30,069 nt of DNA from an uncultured Helicobacteraceae bacterium. Lineage in GTDB: Bacteria > Campylobacterota > Campylobacteria > Campylobacterales > UBA6016. The stretch is from positions 1 to 30,069 of the forward strand of contig CALJKN010000078.1 in NCBI GenBank assembly GCA_937973585.1, written 5' to 3'. The translations under genes and the position numbers were made by a program. Shown here one piece after another: positions 24,689 to 30,069 of this stretch. The notes beneath the pieces are model-generated. The model was not told the DNA's origin, did no database searches, and worked only from the letters and a program-made list of their open reading frames with translations. Position 1 is the stretch's first letter. Each line of letters opens with the position of its first letter.

Positions 24689-24782
24689 AAAAGATGCTCC
24701 GTAGAGCAGAGCTTTGCGGGGAGCCTCAAAAACCCCTTATTATAGCCGTGCTTCCGATCCTACTCCTCTGCTCTATAGCTAC
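24689..24782 (-). ncRNA. tracrRNA of the type II-C CRISPR system
   Basis: On the minus strand, 24777-24740 is an anti-repeat: it shares CAGAGGAGTAGGAT (14 contiguous positions) and CGGCTATAA with the complement of the CRISPR repeat at 29240-29275, plus a TATAG block, with a bulge of 8 nt against 3 nt between them. After it come AAGGGG...CCCC (hairpin 24736-24718), then CGCAAAGCTCTG and the hairpin TGCTC-TACG-GAGCA (24708-24695) followed by TCTTTT. The order and wording (GCTAYAATAAGG, hairpin, GCAAMGCTCTG, terminator hairpin, GCATC) match the Neisseria meningitidis tracrRNA. The 5' end near 24782 is estimated from a -10 like TAAAAT at 24794-24789. Confidence 0.88.
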
Positions 24783-24855
24783 ATGTAAATTTTAAAATCA
24801 TTTTGATTAATTTTTGTTAAAATCTTTGCAAATTGTCCGAGTTGAGGTCTTTTGT
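24783..24855. promoter_or_regulatory. Divergent promoter region between tracrRNA and cas9
   Basis: This very AT-rich gap holds TAAAAT at 24818-24823 on the plus strand (start near 24830, toward cas9) and TAAAAT at 24794-24789 on the minus strand (start near 24782, toward tracrRNA). Both -35 regions are weak and T-rich, as usual in Campylobacterota. Confidence 0.5.
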
Positions 24856-27855
24856 ATGGTTGAGAGAATTTTAGGTATAGATTTGGGGATTAGCTCTCTT
24901 GGCTGGGCTATCGTCGAATATGATACGGAAGTGGATGGTTATGCTATCAAAGATTGCGGCGTTAGACTGTTTACGGTGGCGGAAACAAGGGTTAATAATA
25001 AAAATATAAGCCCTGCCTTGCCTAGACGAATCGCAAGGGGTACTCGTCGCCTTTTAAATCGCCGCCGTGTGCGTATGAATGAGATAAAAAAGCTTTTTAT
25101 CTCGGCGGGGCTAATCGGCGAAGCGGATTTGGACGAAGATGGCGGGATGTATCACGGCAAGGCAAACCGTGTAGATGTGTGGCGGCTTAGATATGAGGCT
25201 TTGAGGAGAAAACTAAGCGGAGACGAGCTTGCAAGAGTGCTCATACATATCGCAAAGCATAGAGGTTATAAGTTTGTAGGAGACGAAGAGGACGACGAGA
25301 GCGGCAAAGTCAAAGAGGCTGGACGAATACTAAAAGAGAAATATGTCTCCGCAAAATGCGATACCATCGGCGAATGGATGTGGCAAACTTTCGGCAAAAA
25401 CGGCAAAAAACGAAATAAAAGTGGAGACTATACGTTTTCGATACATCGCGCCTTGTTTGAGGAAGAGGTAGAAAAAATATTTGAAAAACAATCGGAGTAT
25501 GGGAGCGAGTTTGCAAGCGGCGACCTAAAACAAAAATACAACGAGATCGCTTTTCGCATCAAAGAGCCGCCTAGCGTAGAAAAAATGGTCGGTGCTTGCA
25601 CATATTTTCCAAACGAAAAAAGGGCTCCGAAATGCTCCATAACCGCCGAGAGATTTGTAGCCATCGGCAGGCTCTTTTCTACGGTCGTCTTAGATAACGA
25701 CGGGATGGAGAAAAAAATAGTAGAGCTAAAAAGTATCGACGAGCTTATGGAGTTCGCCGCTTCAAAAGATAAGACTGATTTTAAGGCTTTACGAAAGTTT
25801 TTGAGTTTGGGGGAAAACCAAATATTTAAAGGGCTTCACTACAAAGGGAAACCGAAAACAAAAAAGAGAAAAGACCCATCATTGCTTGACGATAATGCAC
25901 CCATAGAGTGGGAATTTGACAAAGCCGACGCCGAGAAAAAAGTATGGATAAATCTCAAAGGTCACGCAAAATTTAAAGAGGCTTTGGGGGATAAATTCTC
26001 CGAATTTATCAAAGACATAGAGTTAGCGGACGAGGCGGCAAAAATACTCACATACTACAAAAGCGAAAAGCAAAAGATTGAGCATCTTACAAAAATAGGG
26101 ATAGGCGAAGATGACGTTATGGCTTTATCCAAAGTATCGTTTAACGATTTTTTGATGTTATCGCTAAAGGCCGTCCGTATTTTATATATGTTAATGAGCG
26201 AAAACGGTATCCGCTATGACGAAGCTCTGAGATACGCCGTTCAAAACGCTCTTTTACCAAAACAAAAAAATGAAAAAGAGTTATTTTTGCCTCCGCTAAA
26301 AGATACGGAGATAGCGATCCTAAATCCTACGGTAATCCGTGCATTCGCCGAATTTCGCAAAGTCGCAAACGCCCTTGTCCGCAAATACGGCAGCTTTGAC
26401 AAAGTGCATTTTGAGCTAGCCCGCGAGGTAAATACAAAAGAGCAAAGAAGAGAGTGGGAGAAAGCCTCAAGCGAGAATGCGAAACTTAAAAATTTGCTTG
26501 CCGAAGACGTTAGAAATGCAGGATACAAAGAGAGCGCCAAAAATATACTAAAAATTAGGATGTTTAGGGAACAAGGCGAGATATGCCCATACTGCCAAAC
26601 CAAATTGAGGTATCCGGATATTTTTGACGACGGATGCCAAATAGACCATATCTTGCCAAGAAGTAGAAGCGCCGAGGATAGCTTTGCAAATAAAGTTTTG
26701 GTTCACAGTGATTGCAATCAAAACAAAAAAAATCAAACCCCATGCGAATGGCTAAAAGACGATAGCGCCAAATGGGAGAGGTTCAAAATTTTTGTCGGTT
26801 CGGGGCTTCATCAAATGAGCCAAAAGAAGCGAAGATATTTACTAAAAGAAAATTTTGACGAGAGTTCGCAAAAAGAGTTTTTGGAGCGAAATCTCAACGA
26901 TACGAGGTATATGTCAAAAGCCATAAAAACATACTGTGAAAAACATTGGAAATTGGCGCATGACGACGACAAGCTTCGCATACAGGTGCGAAGCGGCAAA
27001 CTGACAAGCGAGTTAAGAGGCAGGTGGCTTGAGGGTTTTAAAAAGGATAGAAACTGGCATCCACATCACGCTCTTGACGCTATAATTGTAGCTCTTTCCA
27101 CTCAAAGCATGGTTCAAAAGCTACACGCCTACTATAAACAAAAAGAGACCAGAAGAGAAAAGCAAAAGCCGGAGTTTAAAGCCCCGATGCAAAACTTTAG
27201 ATCCGAAGTCGAAAAAGCGCTAAAGCTAGAAAAAGAGGAAAACGGGCGCAAAAGACTACTGATTAGCAGGCCGCCTAGAGCTAGCGTGACAGGTGCGGCA
27301 CATAAAGAGACGATACAAAGTCCAAAAGATTATAAGGGCAACGGTGTAGCCGTCAATAAAATGAAAGGTATATGTGATAACGGAGATATGCCAAGAGTAG
27401 ACGTATTTGTAAAAGACGGAAAATACTACCTAGTGCCTATCTATGTGGCGGATTTTGCAAAGGACGAATTGCCGAATCAGGCAATAGTGCGAGATAAAGA
27501 TAAAAAGCGGCTAGAACTGGATATGGACTATCGGTTTTTATTCTCATTACACAAAGATGACCTATGTGAAATAAAAGTGAAAAATAAAGATCCGTTTTTT
27601 GGTTATTTTAGGGGTGTGCACAGCGGTACGGCAGGCATTTCAATGAGAAAAATAGAATCAGATATAGACGTTGATGGTATCGGCTCCAAAACTGCCGAAT
27701 ACATCAAAAAATACCAAATCGACCCACTGGGCTACTATCACGAAGTTAAAAGCGAAAAAAGACTAGGTACGATACCTCAAGAGGCGGTGCGAAACGGAGT
27801 GCACGAGAGGCGGACAAAAAAGAAAGCCGATAAAAAAGCGGCAAAAGGGAAGTAG
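24856..27855 (+). CDS. cas9: Type II-C CRISPR endonuclease Cas9, 999 aa
   Basis: I choose ATG 24856 because GAGG lies eight bases upstream and the protein then begins like Campylobacter jejuni Cas9 (MVERILGIDLGISSLGWA); an in-frame TTG at 24814 lies inside the promoter. The RuvC residues are D9, E520 in VHFELAREVNT, and H738/D741 in HHALDAIIVAL. The bridge helix is Arg-rich (56-80). The HNH domain carries a CPYC zinc pair at 577-580, H598 in CQIDHILPRS, and N612. All catalytic residues are intact, so the nuclease should be active. The 999-aa length is typical of II-C enzymes. The basic C-terminal tail (TKKKADKKAAKGK) follows the PAM-interacting domain; the PAM cannot be read from sequence. 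Confidence 0.97.
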   Translation: MVERILGIDLGISSLGWAIVEYDTEVDGYAIKDCGVRLFTVAETRVNNKNISPALPRRIARGTRRLLNRRRVRMNEIKKLFISAGLIGEADLDEDGGMYHGKANRVDVWRLRYEALRRKLSGDELARVLIHIAKHRGYKFVGDEEDDESGKVKEAGRILKEKYVSAKCDTIGEWMWQTFGKNGKKRNKSGDYTFSIHRALFEEEVEKIFEKQSEYGSEFASGDLKQKYNEIAFRIKEPPSVEKMVGACTYFPNEKRAPKCSITAERFVAIGRLFSTVVLDNDGMEKKIVELKSIDELMEFAASKDKTDFKALRKFLSLGENQIFKGLHYKGKPKTKKRKDPSLLDDNAPIEWEFDKADAEKKVWINLKGHAKFKEALGDKFSEFIKDIELADEAAKILTYYKSEKQKIEHLTKIGIGEDDVMALSKVSFNDFLMLSLKAVRILYMLMSENGIRYDEALRYAVQNALLPKQKNEKELFLPPLKDTEIAILNPTVIRAFAEFRKVANALVRKYGSFDKVHFELAREVNTKEQRREWEKASSENAKLKNLLAEDVRNAGYKESAKNILKIRMFREQGEICPYCQTKLRYPDIFDDGCQIDHILPRSRSAEDSFANKVLVHSDCNQNKKNQTPCEWLKDDSAKWERFKIFVGSGLHQMSQKKRRYLLKENFDESSQKEFLERNLNDTRYMSKAIKTYCEKHWKLAHDDDKLRIQVRSGKLTSELRGRWLEGFKKDRNWHPHHALDAIIVALSTQSMVQKLHAYYKQKETRREKQKPEFKAPMQNFRSEVEKALKLEKEENGRKRLLISRPPRASVTGAAHKETIQSPKDYKGNGVAVNKMKGICDNGDMPRVDVFVKDGKYYLVPIYVADFAKDELPNQAIVRDKDKKRLELDMDYRFLFSLHKDDLCEIKVKNKDPFFGYFRGVHSGTAGISMRKIESDIDVDGIGSKTAEYIKKYQIDPLGYYHEVKSEKRLGTIPQEAVRNGVHERRTKKKADKKAAKGK

Positions 27856-27858
27856 TCT

Positions 27859-28767
27859 ATGGGTTGGCGGACGGTTGTCATATCAAATCCTTGCCGCCTA
27901 AGTCTCAAAAATCGTAGTTTATTTGTAGAGCCTTATAGCGGAGAGAGCGCATCGCTTCCACTGTCGGATATATCTGCTATCATACTGGAGAGCAGAGAGG
28001 CCGTCTTGACCGCCGCTTTACTCTCTGCTGTTGCCGACGAGGGGATAGCTCTTTTCTCTTGCGATGCATCACATATCCCAAACGGTGTTTTTGTACCGTT
28101 CGCCTCCCACTCCAGACATACCAAAGCCGCAAAAATACAAAAGGATTGGAGCGAACCGTTCAAAAAAAGGGCGTGGCAAAAAATCATCAAATCAAAAATA
28201 ACAAATCAATCGTTTGTACTCTCGCATATAGGAAATTTGGAAGCCTCAAAAAGACTCAAAAACTTAGCTACAAAAACCTTATCTGACGATGAGACAAATA
28301 CCGAGGCACAAGCGGCAAAGATATATTGGGCCGCTCTTTTTAGGGATTTTAGGCGGGGCGGCATCGAGGAGGACGTACGAAATTCGGCGCTCAACTACGG
28401 ATACGCAATCATCAGAGGGATAATAGCTAGAAGCATTGCCGGAGCGGGGCTGATCGGTGCGTTTGGGCTTCATCACGATAGTGAACTAAACGCTTTCAAT
28501 CTGGCGGATGACCTCATAGAGCCATTTCGCCCCTTTGTGGATATCCGTGTTTGGAATATGTATGAGCGGACGGGTATTGATGTGCGGCACGGGTTAGGCA
28601 GGGATGACAAGTTGGATATTTTGGGTATCTTTGAAGATAGGGCGCTCGTCGGAGGGTGTTTGGAGAGTATTCCAAATGCTTGCGAGAAAGTCGCCGTCTC
28701 TCTGGTGTCGGCTAGTGTTGCCAAGTCTCATACGGCACTACGACTACCGGAGTTTTCAAAAGGGTAG
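27859..28767 (+). CDS. cas1: CRISPR integrase Cas1
   Basis: The 302-aa type II Cas1 starts at ATG 27859, three bases after the cas9 stop, with AAGGGAAG inside the cas9 end as ribosome site. The N-terminal beta domain (SNPCRLSLKNRSLFVEP) is followed by the helical catalytic domain, with E149 (TEAQAAKIYW), H205 (GLHHDSELNAFN) and the acidic DDLIEPFRP block at 217-225, which together bind the metal for spacer integration. It acts with Cas2 to insert new spacers. Confidence 0.96.
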   Translation: MGWRTVVISNPCRLSLKNRSLFVEPYSGESASLPLSDISAIILESREAVLTAALLSAVADEGIALFSCDASHIPNGVFVPFASHSRHTKAAKIQKDWSEPFKKRAWQKIIKSKITNQSFVLSHIGNLEASKRLKNLATKTLSDDETNTEAQAAKIYWAALFRDFRRGGIEEDVRNSALNYGYAIIRGIIARSIAGAGLIGAFGLHHDSELNAFNLADDLIEPFRPFVDIRVWNMYERTGIDVRHGLGRDDKLDILGIFEDRALVGGCLESIPNACEKVAVSLVSASVAKSHTALRLPEFSKG

Positions 28768-28773
28768 AAATCT

Positions 28774-29097
28774 ATGTATGAGGTGAGATTTATGAGGTTG
28801 CTTTTGTTTTTTGATTTGCCGACGACTACGCAAAAAGATAAAAAAGCATACGCAAAATTTCGCAAATTTCTAGTAAATAACGGCTTTTTGATGATACAGT
28901 TTTCCGTATATGCCCGTATATGTTGCGGCGTAGAGTCGGCGCAAATGTATGAAAAGTACGTAGAGGACAATCTCCCGAAAAGGGGAAACGTCCGCAGTAT
29001 CATCATCACAAATTCCCAATACGAGCGGATGAAAATATTACTCGGTACGGAAAAATACGAGGAAAAAATCGGCGAGAGGCAGCTTGTTTTGTTTTGA
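28774..29097 (+). CDS. cas2: CRISPR adaptation protein Cas2
   Basis: The 107-aa Cas2 starts at ATG 28774; a second ATG at 28792 has a GAGGTGA site, but the longer N terminus (MYEVRFMRLLLFFDLP) resembles that of Campylobacter Cas2. The conserved aspartate is D14 and the ferredoxin-fold block NNGFLMIQFSVYARIC is typical for type II-C. No csn2 or cas4 follows, which defines subtype II-C. It ends 142 bp before the repeat array. Confidence 0.95.
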   Translation: MYEVRFMRLLLFFDLPTTTQKDKKAYAKFRKFLVNNGFLMIQFSVYARICCGVESAQMYEKYVEDNLPKRGNVRSIIITNSQYERMKILLGTEKYEEKIGERQLVLF

Positions 29098-29190
29098 TTG
29101 TATGACTGGCTTGTGTTTTTGCTATGAATTTTGGATAAAAAAATGAAAAAACAGACTGCTTTTTTGGATTTTGAAGTTGATTTTTTGTTC

Positions 29191-29230
29191 AAAAAAATCA
29201 TAGCCAAAGCCTTTGTCATCGGGCTTTGGC
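29191..29230 (-). terminator. Intrinsic terminator at the trailer end of the CRISPR array
   Basis: On the minus strand GCCAAAGCC (29230-29222) pairs with GGCTTTGGC (29211-29203) around a 10-nt loop, followed by TATGA and T7 (29197-29191). It lies just beyond the last repeat in the direction in which the array is read, so it would end the array transcript before it meets cas2. The T run starts five bases after the stem, so strength is uncertain. Confidence 0.65.
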
Positions 29231-29239
29231 CGGTGAAAT

Positions 29240-29316
29240 ATTATAGCACAGAGGAGTAGGATAGGCGGCTATAACAGATGTTTGCGGTGTTTATGTACTC
29301 CGTTTATTATAGCACA
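29240..29316 (-). CRISPR. CRISPR array remnant: one 36-nt repeat, one 30-nt spacer, 11 nt of a second repeat
   Basis: The full repeat is 29240-29275. Read on the minus strand it begins GTTATAGCC and ends CTGTGCTATAAT, the same outer pattern as the Neisseria II-C repeat (GTTGTAGC...GTGCTACAAT), and it pairs with the tracrRNA anti-repeat. The spacer is 29276-29305 (30 nt). A second repeat starts at 29306 but only 11 bases match (to 29316). The TGCTATAAT end is an extended -10 motif, so each repeat probably starts its own crRNA, as in N. meningitidis and C. jejuni. The minus-strand orientation puts the leader beyond the break. Confidence 0.88.
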
Positions 29317-29317
29317 T
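29306..29317. other. Probable assembly junction inside the second CRISPR repeat
   Basis: Sequence agrees with the repeat for 11 bases (ATTATAGCACA) and then departs completely. To the right, codon usage and gene type are those of a gut-type Firmicute. On the minus strand the shared word is TGTGCTATAAT, which also looks like a Firmicutes promoter -10, so an 11-bp identity could have bridged two unrelated genomes in assembly or library preparation. Confidence 0.7.
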
Positions 29318-29341
29318 CTGTTTTCAAAAGAAAAGCAGCAA

Positions 29342-29377
29342 CTCCAGAAAGAAATGTGATAATTTTCTGAACTGGAG
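29342..29377 (-). terminator. Hairpin after the DegV gene
   Basis: CTCCAG (29377-29372 on the minus strand) pairs with CTGGAG (29347-29342), with an inner AGAAA/TTTCT match, 11 bases past the DegV stop. A T-rich stretch (TTGCTGCTTTTCTTTT) follows. It is a plausible terminator belonging to the foreign segment. Confidence 0.55.
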
Positions 29378-29388
29378 ATTTTCTCTGA

Positions 29389-30069
29389 TCAGACTGCTAC
29401 GATAACGCCACCATCGTTGGCATACATACTGCTGACACCGGCAGTATCCATAACTACGATCTTTGCTGGGTGCAGTTTCTCACGGATAGCCTCCTCCAGC
29501 ATCTTCGCTCTTTCCGGACAGTTGCAATGAGTGATGGCAACTGTCTTTTCCGGGATGTTGATCCCCTTCTCTCCAATGTGATCCACCATTTTTACGATTG
29601 CTTTATTCATGCCTCTGGCCTGATCCAGCTGACAGATCGTTCCTTCCGGAGTAGCTCCCATAACCGGCTTGATCTTCAGTGCACTGGCCACCAGAGCTTT
29701 CACTCTGCCCAAACGTCCGTTCTTGCGCAGAGTTTCCAGATTCTCCAACACAAAAAATGTGTTCATCTCTTCAATATATTTCTCTACTTCACTTACTACT
29801 TCTTCAAAAGAAAGTCCCTTTTCTTCACACTCCACGATCTTCATGGCAATCAGACTCTGACCACCGGATGCAGATTTGGAATTAAATACATGAACCTTTT
29901 TCTCCGGCTGCTCTTCCAGGAACAGGTTTTTTCCAAGAATCGCACTGTTATAGGAACCACTCAATTCTGCCGATAGCGTCACCGCATAAATGTGTTCCGC
30001 ATCACACTCATATGCCTTCATATAGCGTTCCGGAGAAGGGCATGCAGACTTGGGGCATTCCGGGCAGGC
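29389..30069 (-). CDS. DegV-family fatty-acid-binding protein, partial, Firmicutes-type
   Basis: The frame is open to the window edge and lacks its 5' end. Counting from the edge it encodes 226 residues, starting with the SPERYMKAYE stretch of the family's first domain. Further signatures are TLSAELSGSYNSA, FNSKSASGGQSLIAMKI, NTFFVLENLETLRKNGRLGR and KIKPVMGATPEGTI. DegV proteins bind a fatty acid and, as FakB, present it to the FakA kinase in Firmicutes. The use of CTG for leucine and CGT/CGC for arginine differs sharply from all genes to the left, which prefer CTA/CTT/TTG and AGA/AGG. It is probably not part of the same genome. Confidence 0.88.
   Translation of the reverse strand, partial: ACPECPKSACPSPERYMKAYECDAEHIYAVTLSAELSGSYNSAILGKNLFLEEQPEKKVHVFNSKSASGGQSLIAMKIVECEEKGLSFEEVVSEVEKYIEEMNTFFVLENLETLRKNGRLGRVKALVASALKIKPVMGATPEGTICQLDQARGMNKAIVKMVDHIGEKGINIPEKTVAITHCNCPERAKMLEEAIREKLHPAKIVVMDTAGVSSMYANDGGVIVAV

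Noticed and set aside
24739..24780. Degenerate CRISPR repeat upstream of cas9 as part of a second array
   Set aside because: There is only one copy, with a 5-nt larger internal loop, and it is followed on the minus strand by nexus and terminator hairpins. That is the tracrRNA anti-repeat, not an array.
29178..29200. Near-palindrome GATTTTTTG-TT-CAAAAAAATC before the array
   Set aside because: It is made of A and T runs, with 6 against 7 bases in the arms. Its T run already serves as the tail of the array terminator, so I give it no separate function.
28728..29219. 163-codon open frame on the minus strand opposite cas2
   Set aside because: It lies over cas2, whose protein is clearly conserved. 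Its own translation is low-complexity (Ser/Phe/Lys-rich), has no recognisable family, and would read through the array terminator.
29389..30069. DegV gene as a true horizontal acquisition
   Set aside because: The switch occurs within 11 bases of a repeat, without integrase, insertion sequence or tRNA, and the codon usage is unadapted. A chimeric assembly is more likely, though reads are needed to prove it.

Overview
The window looks like a chromosomal contig from a Campylobacterota (epsilonproteobacterial) lineage. The support is family-level: a Campylobacter-like compact Cas9, a riboflavin enzyme RibBA whose second domain is degenerate, a PAS/GGDEF/EAL protein and a PhnD-fused histidine kinase of the kind common in free-living Campylobacterota, AGA/AGG-rich arginine usage, and many TTG and GTG starts. 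I cannot name genus or species. The last ~760 bases (about 29317-30069) do not fit: they carry a Firmicutes-type DegV gene with CTG/CGT/CGC-rich codons. They join the contig inside an incomplete CRISPR repeat, so I read this as a probable assembly chimera.

Layout. 1-2797 is an accessory block: a partial gene end, broken reading frames, an unknown 179-aa protein, a small helix-turn-helix protein, a small possible ssDNA-binding protein and a rolling-circle replication initiator of the filamentous-phage type. It abuts the 3' end of tRNA-fMet, which follows tRNA-Gln on the minus strand behind a near-consensus sigma-70 promoter. 3153-7954 is chromosomal: ribBA, a 44-bp direct repeat spanning its stop codon, a PLP-dependent deaminase/desulfhydrase and an inositol monophosphatase-family gene on the minus strand, then a PAS-GGDEF-EAL protein with a small coupled gene.

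8057-16173 is an iron island, all on the plus strand: exbB, exbD, tonB, hemP (58 aa), a catecholate-siderophore-type TonB-dependent receptor, a PiuC-type dioxygenase, and a ferric-iron ABC transporter fbpABC. ExbB/ExbD/TonB would energise the receptor and FbpABC would import iron across the inner membrane. The fbpB-fbpC boundary looks like a deletion scar: FbpB lacks its usual C-terminal end and fbpC has no normal start codon.

16253-19180 is an anaerobic (class III) ribonucleotide reductase operon behind an FNR-like site. The glycyl-radical domain is not part of the large NrdD chain. It is encoded by a separate 53-codon gene with its own strong ribosome binding site between nrdD and nrdG. 19256-21460 is a sensor kinase with a periplasmic PhnD-like domain. 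21466-24654 is a zinc locus: a Fur/Zur-family regulator divergent from znuA-znuC-znuB, with a 15-bp palindrome over the znuA -35 region, followed by a small heavy-metal-binding protein.

24689-29316 is a type II-C CRISPR-Cas system: tracrRNA (minus strand) divergent from cas9-cas1-cas2, then a CRISPR array read from the minus strand. I could assign the tracrRNA by its anti-repeat, including 14 contiguous identical positions, and by a Neisseria-like nexus and terminator. The repeat ends in TGCTATAAT, an extended -10, so each repeat probably carries its own promoter. Only one full repeat, one 30-nt spacer and the first 11 bases of a second repeat remain before the foreign DNA begins.
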